DNA of 64,000 nt from Melieria omissa (taxonomy: Eukaryota > Arthropoda > Insecta > Diptera > Ulidiidae), in contig OZ020269.1 of assembly GCA_963971225.1 (NCBI GenBank), positions 96,851,540-96,915,539 of the forward strand, given 5' to 3'. Below the pieces are notes generated by a model. That model saw only the letters and a list, made by a program, of their open reading frames with translations, was not told where the DNA came from and did no database searches. Positions 1-11,717 of the stretch are shown here, piece after piece. The position numbers were made by a program, and so were the translations under genes. Each line of letters opens with the position of its first letter. Positions within the stretch are counted from its first letter, which is position 1.

Positions 1-442
1 AGTAATAAAATGAAAACTGCTCCTAAAACTATTCTAACTTGAATTGCTTTCAACTTAGAGCCAAACATAAAAAAACTAAATTTAGTTTAGGTAAAAACAC
101 TGAACATCTGATCCTAAAACTATGCTAAATTGCTTGGCTTTCATTTAAGATTCAAATAATAATGCAAAAAATTATTTAATTTAAGTAATGAAATCAAAAC
201 TACTCCTAAAACTATGCTAAACTGAATTACTTTCAACTCAGAGCCAAATAATCACTAAACAAAAACTTAATTAAGTTTAGATAAGAAAATAAAAGCTGCT
301 CCTAAAATTATGCTAAATTGCTCGGCCTTCAATTTAGATCAAAATAACTAATAATGCAAATAATTAAATTAAGTTGAAGTAATGATATGAAAACTACTCC
401 CAAAAATATGAAAAATTTAATTGCTTTCAACTCAGAGTTAAA
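1..442. repeat. Degenerate ~92-bp tandem array (left part, enters from outside the window)
   Basis: A motif of the type CTCCTAAAACTATGCTAAAT recurs near 19, 110, 203, 296 and 390, giving a period of about 92 bp. Alternate units differ: one type continues with GCTTTCAACTCAGAGCC, the other with GCTTGGCTTTCATTTAAGA, so the higher-order unit is a dimer of about 186 bp. Units are well diverged, as in an old satellite-like array. The array resumes at 1197 after an insertion. A single similar motif occurs near 55276. Confidence 0.8.
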
Positions 443-1196
443 TAATCACTAGACTGGATTTAGTGTTGTATGGAGATTCTTAATAATGGGTTCTCGATGC
501 TCCGCAACCTCTAATTTTATGCGGTTTTGTAAAAAAGTGCATGAGCCAAACAATTTTGGAACTAGGGTGGGGCTAAATGGCGTCGCATCGGTCAGAGTTC
601 ACAAAATAGCTGGGAAATTCGGCAAATTGTTCCACAGCTGGTCAGAAGTTGCTCTTAGAGGGTTAAAATCTATGACCGACCCCTCTAGTTTTCCTTACTG
701 AACATTTATTTCAAACATACTCACCCCCTATCTCCAACCCTTAATGGGGCTCCCATACAAAATGGTCGTTTTTATAAAATGGGCCCCCATTGCTCCCAGG
801 TTGTCCCCAGATGTATCAAATGTATGACCCACACCCATTTATTTTCTCTTCCGAATGTTTCTCCCAAACATACCTACTCCCTAACTCCAAGTCTTAAGGG
901 GGCTGTCATACAAAACTGGCCATTTTCTGTGCCATTGGCTCCCCACTTGCAAATGTAGTAGTTAAGTAAACGATAAAACATCATATTTCGGAAACTACTG
1001 AACCGATTTCAATGATTTGTTCAGCGATCGCCAACATTTTTGAGTCCAAAAAATACAAAATTAATTAAGATTCAGAAATTCACCACTAGAGGGCGTTCCC
1101 CATACAATCGGATTTGTGACGTTGTCAACTTTTAGGTTTTGAACCCCATTAACCTCCCATTAATTATTATATTATTAATCGCATTATTAATCACTA
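443..1196 (-). mobile_element. Dispersed repeat, copy 1, with 9-bp target duplication
   Basis: The segment 452-1187 interrupts the 92-bp array and is flanked by the direct repeat TAATCACTA (443-451 and 1188-1196); intact array units carry this word once, so it is a target duplication. The reverse complement of the insert matches 34540-35365 and 38860-39450, including shared landmarks such as GCCCTCTGGTGGT and GGAGCCCCATTAAGGGTTGGAGA. I see no terminal inverted repeat and no convincing coding sequence. A 9-bp duplication without inverted ends would fit a LINE-mobilised (SINE-like or 5'-truncated LINE) sequence, but the class is unassigned. Confidence 0.7.
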
Positions 1197-1350
1197 ATCA
1201 AACAAATAAATTTAGTTTAGAGAAGATAATGAAAACTGCTTCTAAAACTATGCTAAAATGCTTAGCTTCCTATTTAAAATTAAAAAAACAATAAAACAAT
1301 TTAATTTAGTTTATGTAATGACATGAAAACTGCTCCAAAAACTATGCTAA
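1197..1350. repeat. Degenerate ~92-bp tandem array (right part)
   Basis: Continuation of the array at 1-442 beyond the inserted dispersed repeat. The CTCCTAAAACTATGCTAAAT-like motif recurs near 1228 and 1329. Confidence 0.75.
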
Positions 1351-2325
1351 ATTTATTAATTAATTAACTAATCCAAAAACTAATTTTGTTTGAAACTATT
1401 TCATCTCTTTTAATCTCATTTTATATCTCATTTTTTCCAGTGTTTTGTATTTGCTTTGCTTCAGCAAGTGTTGCAGTCACATTTCATGCATTTTGTTAAG
1501 GATTTCTTATTATTTTATTTAAGCACAAAATGAGAGAAAATGTGTGTGTGTGTGTGTGTGTGTGTGTACATGTAACTCTCTGGAGGAGTTAGTTGCTTTG
1601 CTTTTTTTTTGGCAATTTTTTCACATTTGTCTGTCTAGCATTAAATTCATAAGCAAACAGTTGGCGACAAAAGGCGGCCACTAGTCGCTCTGGTCCTTTC
1701 AAACCAAAAGCAGCTGAAATGTTAAACAAATTTACACAAATTTTCATACAGATGTATGTATCACTCGATAAAGTGTCAGTAATTTGAACATGGGTTCGCT
1801 TTGCGGTCCTGCACACACAAACACACAGCATCTGGCCACTCAGACTACCGTTCACATGTCCATTGCATGTGTTTTGGATGTGGATGTGTGTCTGTAAACA
1901 GGACATTTATAAATTATGCAAATAAATTTTATGTGTGGACACTTCATTGTTGATATGTAGGTATTGTCCTGTTGAAATATAATTTTCTTTAAGGTTATTA
2001 ATTGCAACGCACAGTCACACACACACTCGAGTTCACAATTGCTGAGTGTGAGTAGGTTAGGCGATGAGCTAATGTGCCTCATTGTCAGAATATGTTTTCT
2101 TTTTTGGGTTATTTATTGGGTCAGAGAGTGTAGCCTTTCTCTGACTAGGACCTAAGGACATAAATGTACCATATGGGCCAATTTTTAAACTCCCTTGTCT
2201 TTGAATGAAATAATACGAAATGAGTTGAATTGAATGAAGTTCGAAATCATGTTTGCTGTTCATTATTTCTCACAATACGAAAATAATTTATGGAATCGAA
2301 TTATAAATTAAAAACAAATATACAT
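1351..2325. other. No gene recognised; contains a GT microsatellite
   Basis: AT-rich sequence with an uninterrupted (TG)n run at about 1540-1567 and scattered CA-rich words near 1810-1890. The open frames here are short and show no family resemblance or coding periodicity I can defend. Confidence 0.6.
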
Positions 2326-2812
2326 TAGATTACATTACATTACATTACATTACATTACATTACATTACATTACATTACATTACAATACATTACATTACAT
2401 TACATTACATTACATTACATTGCATTACCTTAAATTACATCACATTACATTGCATTACATTACCTTAAAATAAACATATACCAATACATTCCATTGCATT
2501 CCATTACATTCTACTCCATTTCATTACATTACATTACATTACATTACATTACATTACATTACATTACATTACATTACATTGCATTACATTGCATTGCATT
2601 ACATTACATTACATTACATTACATAACATTACATTACATTACATTACATTATCTTAAATTACATCACATTACATTGCATTACATTACCTTAAAATAAAAA
2701 TATACCAATACATTCTATTGCATTCCATTACATTACATTAAATTACACTACATTACATTACATTACATTACATTACATTACATTACATTACATTACATTA
2801 CATTACAACACT
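2326..2812. repeat. (TTACA)n pentanucleotide array with internal duplication
   Basis: Nearly continuous ATTAC/TTACA pentamers with TTGCA and TTCCA variants. Two non-pentameric blocks containing CCTTAAAATAAA and ATACCAATACATTC occur at about 2427-2510 and 2651-2735. The offset is 224 bp, so part of the array was duplicated as a block. The open frame here (repeating HYIT) is a by-product of the pentamer. Confidence 0.9.
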
Positions 2813-4050
2813 TTGATGTGAGTTCAGTTAAGTTTACTAAAAAACCCCCAAATATAAAAATCATTTTTAAAGTTCATCCATCCTGAACACTTTGGAACAT
2901 CCAATAATGCCTCTTTGCAATATGCGGAAATACTTTCTCCAAACGATCAATAAATTCAAATCACATGTTGCAAGTAAATGAGTTTGCCACTTACGTGCAC
3001 ACTACTTAAATTCGGCCGACTTAAACATTCCAATTTGTAGCACAAAACTATTTCACCCCACAATTTCTAAGCAATTTTTGATATTAAACTAAAGTTTTTC
3101 GATTTTTTCCTACGCCAAATCACAAAGCACTCGCTTAAGTAACGAGCATGTACCGTACGGTTGCACTGCCAACGACTCATGCATTGCATGTGCCAACACC
3201 ACCCATTTTCAGCGATTGAACACTGGCAGCACACAACCGAAACCGCTATGATCACACAGAGCACGGAACATCGAATAGTTATCTCGAGTGGAAAGAGGAA
3301 AGAGGAAAAAGGAACGAAAAGTAGCAGCATTGGTGTTACGTTCGATCGTTATCACTAAATCAGAGGTTAATAGAGCTGTATCGCAACTGCAACATGTTGC
3401 ACACACACATACACACACACAGCAGCAGCGGCAGCAACCATAACAACAACGCAATTTCGCCAAGGTGAAGATTATACACCTTGCTGACGCGCGCGCCAAA
3501 GCGCCCAATGCAACCCTGGCAATGGAAGGCGCCCAAATTATAGACGTATGAGTGCACGTAGCGGCCGGAACACTCGGAAATTTGAGCGCAACGATCGGCA
3601 CGCGGCTGAAAATGTTCATCAATAATATTGGTGCATAGTTTTACACATTTTTGTTGGGCGGTACAGAAGCGTGTAGCGTCTATTTAGTTTGGAATGGAGC
3701 AAAGATAGAATATGAGAAACTAATAGATAGCAGCAATGAGAGAAAATCTTTCAAAAACCTTGAACAATTTACAAGTCTCAAAAAAGTTTTATATAACCAG
3801 TCCAACAGACCGAATTACGTATTTGTATTTCACAAAATTTTTTTAATTAAATTGTTAAAATTTTTTCACAAACGAGTTCAATTTGAAGATTGAATGATTC
3901 TACTTTAATGATCGTAACGTGGTTTCGAAGACTTTTCTTTTATTTCATGAAAATTTTTTTGAAAAGTTATAATCACAACAAGAATTTGAAATTGAATTTC
4001 AAATTGATACCAAAAGTTAAAATGGTTTTTAAGGTTTTTGCACTGACTTT
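2813..4050. other. No gene recognised
   Basis: Unique-looking sequence that is more GC-rich at 3100-3610, with CA runs at 3400-3420, then AT-rich. Overlapping short open frames on both strands at 3067-3622 are mutually exclusive and low in complexity. Nothing here can be assigned. Confidence 0.5.
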
Positions 4051-4054
4051 CAGC

Positions 4055-5800
4055 TCAAAAAATTCAAGTTTGATGTAAATAATACATCCTGAGAGGTTTC
4101 AATTTATATTTTTAGCTGCAATCAACTACCTTCAATATTTCGTACAAAGTAAAAATTGAGTGTTTTATTTTAGTTTTAAAATCAAGAAACTCCAATCTAA
4201 TGCATATATTACAAATTGAAAGCCTTTGATTTTGATATGTCAATCTACTAATTCAAATTTGATGCCCAAAAGGCAAATTTGAAGCTTTTAATTTTTAATT
4301 TAATATAAAGAAATTACAATTTGATGCAAAAGCTGCAATTTTAAAGTCTTAAATTTAGATGTTATCATCACGCAAATACGAGTTTGACGTGCTTGATGCA
4401 TATTGCAAGACTTTTGGTTTTGAATTTGAGAAGCTTTCAATTTGATTTTGCTATCAAATAATTTGAAGTTGGTGCACATAGTTAAGATCACAGCATTTTT
4501 ATTTTGTTTTCTCTGCCTAGATTTTTCTAGATTTGAATTCGATGCACATTTTTCTTGTTGAAAAGGCTTAATTGTTGATTTTTGAATCAAAAAAATTATA
4601 ATTTGATGCACGTACTACATATTACAAATGTTATTAGTTTGGGTTTGAGATGAAGACATCATGATTGATGCATTTAATTCATATTGGGAGATTCACATTT
4701 TGGTTTTCGTATCAAATAATTCGAATTTTACTTACATAGATTCGAATTTGATGCACATTTTTCTGATTTGAAAGACTTAAGTGTTGATTTTGAGATCAAA
4801 ATACAGTATAATCTCAATAATCCGGACAATTAAAAACCGGACACTGGCGTCCGGATTACAGAGTCTACAATATAAATTGAGTGTCCGGATTACAGAGTCT
4901 ACAATAGAAATGAGTGTCCGGATTACCGCGTTGTCCGTATTAGCGAGTGTCCGAATTATCGAGATTATACTGTATAACAATTTGATGCACATACTACATA
5001 CGTGTTTTGAAGAACCTTAATGTTGATTTTGACACCACACAATAATAATTTGATGCAGGGACTACATATTACAAGCATTTCATTCTGAATTTTGATGCAT
5101 TTAATGCTTAGAGAAGCTTACCTTTTGATTCCAGTATCACGTAATGCAAAATTTGATGCACACAGTGCAGCTTATAACATGATTGCTTTGTATTCTTTGC
5201 CAATCGATAAGAATTTGATGCAAATTTATTTGAATTAAAAAGCTTAAATGTTGATTTCGAGATCAAACAATAAGAATTTGATGCTCATACTACATGTTGT
5301 AGGACTGTTATTATGAATTTTAGATAAACTGAATCATATTTGATACAATGCATGTTAACAGGCTTACATTTTTAATTTTATATCAAATAATAGGAATTTG
5401 AGTTCAGATAAAAAAGTGTTTATTTTTAATATTCTGTCAATAGGGTTGAATTCCATGCCCAACTTTGATATAGAAATCAAAGAATAAAAATTATATACAC
5501 TTACTATTAATTAGAAAGCTTTTATTTGTAATTAAAGGTAAACTAAATCATACATCTTTGATGAAAATAAAGCATATTGAGAAGCTTACACTTTGTTTTG
5601 ACCATCGACCGATCAAATTTTAATGCAAATTAAAAAATGTTTCATCGAATTTGATACGCATGATGCTGATTTTAAGAGCTTAATGTTTAATTCTAAGATG
5701 AAACGATTCGAATTTGATGTGCTGGAGGCAAATTATAAGACTTTTTTAATTTTGAAGTGTACCAACTATAATTTAGTAGTTTCCTGCCGGTTTAAATTTA
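4055..5800. repeat. Degenerate ~60-70-bp tandem array
   Basis: The word AATTTGATGCACATACTACA and its variants recur at irregular 60-100 bp spacing (for example near 4255, 4317, 4609, 4745, 4979, 5047, 5150, 5214, 5274 and 5710). Each is followed by a CTTAAATTTTGATTTTGAGATCAAA-like stretch. The copies are strongly diverged. The array is interrupted by a pogo-like MITE at 4804-4972. Confidence 0.75.
4804..4972. mobile_element. Pogo/Tigger-like MITE, 169 bp
   Basis: Ends are CAGTATAATCTCAATAATCC and, on the opposite strand, CAGTATAATCTCGATAATTC. The element is flanked by TA on both sides (4802-4803 and 4973-4974), the expected Tc1/mariner-superfamily target duplication. CAGTATAATCTC ends suggest the pogo/Tigger group, by family knowledge only. 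The inside is built from near-identical direct repeats (GTCCGGATTACAGAGTCTAC twice, plus partial copies). No coding sequence is possible at this length. Confidence 0.8.
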
Positions 5801-8574
5801 AATTGACTTGACTAAAAAATAAACTTACATTGACTTTAAATTGACTTAAATTAACTTTCAATTTAAATTTTGAGGGCAAAAATTTCGATTTCGATTGAAG
5901 CATGAAAGAAAAAAAACTTTGTTATGAGATCAAATATCTTAAAATTTAGATACTGTGTTAACCATTTACAATAACAATTTATACAAAGGAAAAAGACATG
6001 CACGCGAAAAGATGAACTCGCGAAAAATTATATAAACTCAAAACTGGACACTTTGGTCAAAATAAGTAGGGCTCACCCCTCGCCAACACTGCCGCACTCT
6101 TGCACTCTTCGCCACTTCCATTCACCGTAACTTTGATTCTCGCACCTCAAGCCTGAAGTTCACTTGTGTGCCACTTGTTGGCGCGAATCCATCAGCCGGC
6201 GCGACATGATACAAATTTCGATTACTCTAAAGTAGACAGAACGCTACTTTACCTGCAGCCAAATTGTTTAGTTGCAATGCTGTTGTTATTGTTGTTGTTG
6301 TAGCTGCTTTGGTGCAGCGCGCAGCAGCAGTTAGCTTTTACGGTTTACGTCATTTTTACTAAATTACTTTAATAGCATAAATATAATCATTTGTTTTAGC
6401 ATGTTCTGGCCGAGACATGCGGAGCGGCAGCGTTGTCGACATTGATGCCACGGCACGGCAAACCCGGTGCAATATCGTTTACGGCGGCCGATCGTCGACT
6501 GATCGCAACGGTTGGTTACGGTGAAAAATTGAAAATTGTTGCGCAATTCAACTGGACTTCAATGTATTAACGAAATGTTCACACTTTTGGGCGAAGCTGC
6601 TGCACAATGTTAGCGTTTTTCATGAGCTGCTTAAGAAGAGAAAGGGCGAACAGTTTAGACTTAGCTGAATGGTTAAAAGTAATGGATAGAATAGTTGTTG
6701 GCCTTAAGAATACTTGAGTTAAAGATGAACCAGGAAATAGTTATATGTGATGTAGCAGGGGTTGTCTATTCGCTAATAGTTCTTGTATAAGCTGAAGAGG
6801 GCAGAAGGAGATTAAAAAGGTTCAGGACCTCTTCTGTGTCCGCTCTGCGCTTCAGACTGAAACACTATTACTTATTTTTATTGTATTAAGCAGCATTAAT
6901 TTCAATTAAGAACAGACATTTTTCTTGTTGAAACTTTACTACCCCTCGAAGTAAGCCTCGTCTGTTGCTTAAAGGTAAATTAACAAATACAACAAACGGT
7001 TAAAATATCGAAAAACTTTCACCCACAACAGAGAAATCGCAGTGCCGGTCTTAAGGAGCAATCACTCATTTGGCGGTTGTCTTATTAGATCCATACTCAT
7101 AAATATGCATGGATTGGTTCAAGACACTCCCCCCATACCGCAACCTATGTGCTGCTCTGAAAGGGGAACACACAAATCTAATGAAAGTAAACACAAAAAA
7201 AACCGAAAGCACAAATAAATAAAAAATATTGTGTCGCAAAATTTTTGTTTTCCTTTCATTCAATTTTTTTTTTGTATTTTTTGTTTAGCCCAAAAATTAA
7301 ACACACCATAAATATGCATGAGTTTATTTTGATTTGTATTTCAGCCGATATCGGTTTTATTATGCAACAAAAAAAATGTTTACAATTAAAGGGAAAAGCG
7401 AGCGTGCAACAATAAAGTTTTGGGGTATACACGAATCTATATGTTTAACTTTGCGGCTCATTGATTAGAATCGATGTTGTTCATTAAAAAAAAGCAAAGG
7501 AAGACTTCAACAAACAAGGGAGGATTGTCAGCGAAGCCGTTGAAAGCAACAAAAAAACAAAAAACCAACATAAAAAAATTCGTATTAGCACAACCACGAG
7601 AAATGCCTATAAAAATAAATTCCTGCCTCCGTGCGCCCGTTGGTGTGTCTGGCTATCTGCACTAAGCCTTCGGCATATCGTGCGTTTGTTTAATTGAGTT
7701 CCATGCTTTAGTAAATTAGACAATGTGCTCTTCTCTACCTTCAGTCATGTATGACATCTTGCCACACACACCTAACTACAACCCACACACACACAATTCA
7801 TACCTGTACACAAACACAAATATATGTGAATGTATATGAGGAAATTTATCTATCGCTGTCGATTTATGACAGTTTGTCATTCTCATTACAACCGCCAAAA
7901 ATTTAATGAAAAATATTTATTCATTTATTTGAGGGTGATTTCAACATTCGCATTCGACTGCTGTCTTTTGTCTGTAGACAAACAGCAACAACAATTGGTG
8001 ATTCCATGTAACTGCAAAATGATTTTAATTTTAGATTAGCGCACATATTCGTCAATAATCAGCAGCGCACAAATATTTTTTTTTACTCTATAACACATTC
8101 GAAAATTCAGCTAATACCGCTTCCTGCTGCAATGCGAAGCGTGCATGTCATTCGGAAATTGACATACGGCGGTTTACATGCGCCACAGCGACAGGTGGAG
8201 GAGGTTAATTTCGAAGAACACCCAACAATTTGCAACCAGAAATTGCTTAGATCACGCAAATTTCACGCTGTGCTTACAAACAAATAAGTGAGATATTAAC
8301 CAAATTTTAGCCAAGGTGTTTTTGAAGAAATGTCAACTTTGAAAAATTACGAAAATTAAATTTTCAAAATTTCTAAAATATTTTTACAAAAATCGAAACA
8401 AAGCCAAAAGAAGTAGGTTTTTGAATTAAAATGTGCACAATTTAAATAAAATTTTAAGATCAACTGAGAAAATGTTGCTTGCAACGAATTAAATTAAAAG
8501 CAAAAAGTTCGTTTTATTTATATTAAAACTTTTTTGTTAAAAATTAACACATAATGGTGTTGAATTTCATTTCA
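5801..8574. other. No gene recognised; simple runs only
   Basis: Mostly AT-rich sequence. At 6060-6560 it is richer in GC (gccaacactgccgcac, a short GTTGTT run at 6287-6300, and a block near 6405-6500). CA-rich words occur at 7760-7820. I found no inverted ends, tandem structure or convincing coding frame. The GC-richer part could be regulatory or an untranslated exon; that is speculation. Confidence 0.45.
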
Positions 8575-8864
8575 ATTCATTTTTTTTTACTTTTATTCAT
8601 TTTATTTTATTTTATTTCATTTCATTTCATTTCATTTCATTTCATTTCATTTCATTTCATTTCATTTCATTTTATTTTATTTTATTTTATTTTATTTTAT
8701 TTTATTTTATTTTATTTTATTTTATTTTATTTTATTTTATTTTATTTTATTTTATTTTATTTTATTTTATTTTATTTTATTTTATTTTATTTTATTTTAT
8801 TTTATTTTATTTTATTTTATTTTATTTTATTTTATTTTATTTTATTTTATTTTATTTTATTTTA

Positions 8865-9591
8865 TCAGGTGTACAACTTTGCTTCCGCCGTTTTCCGATA
8901 GGTGGCTGTACCGGCTGAGGCTGGTTGAAATACATAGATGGTAATGCCTTTAAAGTGAGTGTGGACAGTGCCTAACGAATTGTCATCGCCGTTTCTTGTT
9001 TTCGTATTATTCACGCTCGAAAATGTCCGTTTATGTGCCCAATTCTCGCCATTTGCGGGAAGTTTTACTTTTCTGTTACAATTCGAAAAAAAATGCAGCT
9101 GAAGCGCATCGAATGCTCTCAGAAACTTACGGTGATGCTGCTCTGAGTGAAAGAACGTGTCGGGAGTGGTTTCAACGTTTTAAAAATGGTGATTTCGACA
9201 TGACAAAGTCATCCTCCAACACGACAATGCTCGGCCTCACGTCGCAAAAGTGGTCAAAAAGTACCTGGAAACGCTGAAATGGGAAGTCTTGCCCCCCCGC
9301 CGTATTCCCCAGATGTCGCCCCTTCTGACTTCCACCTATTCCGTTCGATGGCACTCGGCCTGGCAGATCAACATTTTCAATCCTTCGAAGAATTGGAAAA
9401 ATTGATTGCTTCATGGGTAGCGTCAAAAGAGGACTCCTTTTTTCGAGCCGGGATCCGAAAATTGCCGGAAAGATGGGAGAAAGTTGTCGCTAGCGACGGA
9501 CAATACTTTGAATAATACATCTGTAAGCACTTTTTCGCAATAAAGCTTTTAATTTTGGAAAAAAACGGCGGAAGCAAAGTTGTACACCTGA
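8865..9591 (+). mobile_element. Internally deleted mariner element, 727 bp
   Basis: The ends are perfect 30-bp inverted repeats beginning TCAGGTGTACAACTTTGC, flanked by TA (8863-8864 and 9592-9593). Inside are the first ~60 codons and the last ~100 codons of a mariner transposase; autonomous copies are about 1.3 kb, so roughly half is missing. The target was a TA inside the TTTTA array. The element could be moved only by a transposase supplied from elsewhere. Confidence 0.92.
9023..9515 (+). pseudogene. Mariner transposase relic (N- and C-terminal pieces)
   Basis: The ATG at 9023 starts MSVYVPNSRHLREVLLFCYN, a typical Mos1-like (mauritiana-type) N-terminus. It has the helix-turn-helix start and the ERTCREWFQRFKNGDFD block ending near 9199. 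The sequence then jumps at an AAAGTCAT junction (about 9204-9212) to the HDNARPHVAKVVKKYLETLK block in another frame. The first catalytic aspartate and most of the domain are lost. The second aspartate (in HDNARPH) and the third (PYSPDVAPSD, about 9300-9331) remain. A one-base loss in the C run near 9291-9298 shifts the frame again before the C-terminus ERWEKVVASDGQYFE and a stop at 9513-9515. A clear pseudogene. Confidence 0.9.
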
Positions 9592-10235
9592 TATTTTATT
9601 TTATTTCATTTCATTTCATTTCATTTTATTTTATTTTATTTTATTTTATTTTATTTCATTTTATTTTATTTTATTTTATTTTATTTTATTTTATTTTATT
9701 TTATTTTGTGTACATCTTGGAGACAGGATTTTTGAAATTCAGGTTCTAAAGGGGCAAAATATGGGCTAAGAAACGTAATTTAACCCTCTAGCAGGCTAGT
9801 CCGCCTGTAGGCGGGGTGAAGTCTTTTGGCTTTAAAATTTCAAACAAACCCATATTTGTTTTAAATCGTCAAGTAGACTTTGAAAAACTATTCAATGCAT
9901 GCACAGGGGATATTTTTTTATCGTTGTGGTCATATTTTCGGCGCCATAATCATTTAAAGTGTAAAATTTGTGTCGAACAGGTGTAAAACTAATTTGTGAA
10001 ACGTTGTGATTTTGAAAAATTAATTTAAACTATTTAGATATTTTTGATAAAGCTCAGAAAATTACTGGTAAGTAGATAAAAGTGTTTTCAATCCAAAGGC
10101 GTTTTTAACAAAAGTGTTACAAAAGTGATAGGTTACAAAAAAGCCTTCTCATTCATTGGCTTACAGGCGGACCTGCCAGGCTACGCAACATTTTACGACC
10201 TTTGTTGCTCATATTAGCCTTTCATTTGTTTAGAT

Positions 10236-10589
10236 ATGCCGCGACGAGGAAGTAATAAACTATCAAATTTTTCTGATGGAAAAAGTGTGGAGTTCATGGA
10301 AGGCATGTATTTTGACCCCGAGTCTGATGAAGAATCAAATGGGGATTTTAGCGATGATGATAACGATGATGAGGGTAAAAGTCCTTTCGCCCCGAATATT
10401 AAATATGAAATTGATCAATGTATTGCGGTGGACAGTATTCCATCTGTTGATTTGCTCTGTAATGTGGTAGACAAAGGTTTGAATATCACTAACCTAAGCA
10501 ATGTATCTCCAGTAGCTACTTCACCATCAGTCATTTATGACCAGTACAAACACAGGTTGATGAACAAACTTCAAAAATTCGATATTTGA
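10236..10589 (+). pseudogene. N-terminal fragment of piggyBac-type transposase
   Basis: An open frame of 117 codons starts MPRRGSNKLSNF and has a very acidic stretch at residues 27-47 (DPESDEESNGDFSDDDNDDE). An acidic N-terminal arm before the catalytic core is common in piggyBac transposases, and the position directly downstream of the left element end supports this. The frame stops at TGA before any catalytic region. The assignment rests on context and composition rather than on a catalytic motif. A small acidic protein could still be made if transcribed. Confidence 0.65.
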
Positions 10590-10711
10590 TAACTAAACCG
10601 GCAAAACGGCCTCGATCGCCATTACCATCGCAAAAAGAAGCCCCACTTTTTGAATCTCATGATGGTGGTTTTTGTCGGAAATATAGCTGAAATTGATCCG
10701 AAGCCCAAAGT

Positions 10712-10842
10712 TTTTTGATATGGCATTGGTGAATGCGTATCTACTGCATCGACGTAGTCATGGGGTGACCATGTTCGAACTTCCTAAATTTCACAGAGAA
10801 GTAGCATCTGTCCTTTGTCAGAAACTGCAGGAACAACGTTAA
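10712..10842 (+). pseudogene. C-terminal-core fragment of piggyBac-type transposase
   Basis: Beginning at about 10712, one frame reads FDMALVNAYLLHRRSHGVT and continues FELPKFHREVASVLCQKL to a stop at 10840-10842. The VN-A-LL-RR pattern followed by F...L...L is the familiar end of the piggyBac core (DDE_Tnp_1_7 family). The catalytic aspartates expected upstream are absent, so the deletion removed the core between about 10620 and 10712. The cysteine-rich tail normally following is not recognisable in frame. Confidence 0.65.
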
Positions 10843-11560
10843 CCATCAGGTAGGCCGTCCAAAAATATTTCAAACGACCGGTTTCCGCCACCAAAGAGGA
10901 CTTAAATACCGTCTTCGAATGTACGCTCCCAATTCGCCGTTCGGAATCTTTGTACATATTGTATTGTAATATTGTATTTTTTTTCACTCCTAAGCAGGCA
11001 GGTCCGCCTAGAGGCGGGGTACCTTTTTTTCTCATCTGGAAGCTAAACTACTCATGAATTAGAAAAAATGACTTCATTTTCGATTTTTCTGATCCAAAAT
11101 TAGCCCGTTTATAATTTTTTTATCCAAAAAAATTGGCCTGCTAGAGGGTTAATAAGCCTTTTGTTTTCAAAGTTTTTGAAAATGCTTCAAATCAAAAATA
11201 ATTCGACACGTATTTTTCAGTTTTTCAAAAATCAAAATTTAACGGGGTCTACAATGGTTTGATTTTAGTATACGGAGAAACTATGAAATAAATATGAACC
11301 AATGGGTCTATTGACTTCAAAATTTTTGAGAACACTTGGAATAGAAAATAATTATTTACTTGTTTAAAATTTGTGTTGTTGTTTTTTAATCAATATCTAA
11401 TGAATCAACGATGGGTTAAATAATGTTTTTTTAGTTCAATTTAATGAATTTACTTCGAATAAGAAAAAATTGTGGACATTCATTCATTCATTCATTTTTT
11501 CGAGAATTGAAATCTAACGGGGTCAACGTAGGGTTAAGAGTATGGGGAAAGATGGTTTAA

Positions 11561-11717
11561 CCTTTTCGGGGCTACTGGGATTATACGTCCCAGGTAAAAG
11601 GATGATTACAGAATTTGTGAGCATGCAAAAGAATTTTGTAGCCCCAATTTTCGTAGCATAGGAACATTTCTACCAAGAATATTTTGGTTTTCAAAATTAA
11701 ACTCCGTCCCGAAAGGG
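11561..11717. mobile_element. TTAA-flanked MITE, 157 bp
   Basis: Flanked by TTAA at 11557-11560 and 11718-11721. Ends are CCTTTTCGGG and, from the other side, CCCTTTCGGG. A palindrome CTGGGA-TTATACG-TCCCAG lies at 11575-11593, 14 bp inside the end. Array 2 has one TTAA at the matching place (about 47553-47556), so this is a real insertion into array 1. Confidence 0.8.

Larger units (their letters stand above)
8575..9706. repeat. (TTTTA/TTTCA)n pentamer array split by a mariner
   Basis: A TTTCA block at about 8612-8672 passes into pure TTTTA pentamers up to 8864. The array resumes at 9592 with TTTTA, a TTTCA patch, and more TTTTA to 9706. The mariner at 8865-9591 lies between the halves. The phenylalanine/isoleucine/leucine-rich open frame across it is produced by the repeat. 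Confidence 0.95.
9784..11148 (+). mobile_element. Internally deleted piggyBac-type element, 1,365 bp
   Basis: The insert is flanked by TTAA at 9780-9783 and 11149-11152 and has 13-bp inverted ends, CCCTCTAGCAGGC. TTAA target and CCC start are hallmarks of piggyBac. A palindrome, CCGCCTGTAGGCGG, lies at 9801-9814; the related CCGCCTAGAGGCGG lies near 11002-11015, and a CAGGCGGACCTGCC half-copy near 10166. Two pieces of a transposase-like frame remain, so this is a deletion derivative; intact elements are usually about 2.4 kb or more. Array 2 near 47013 has a single TTAA at the equivalent position. Confidence 0.9.
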
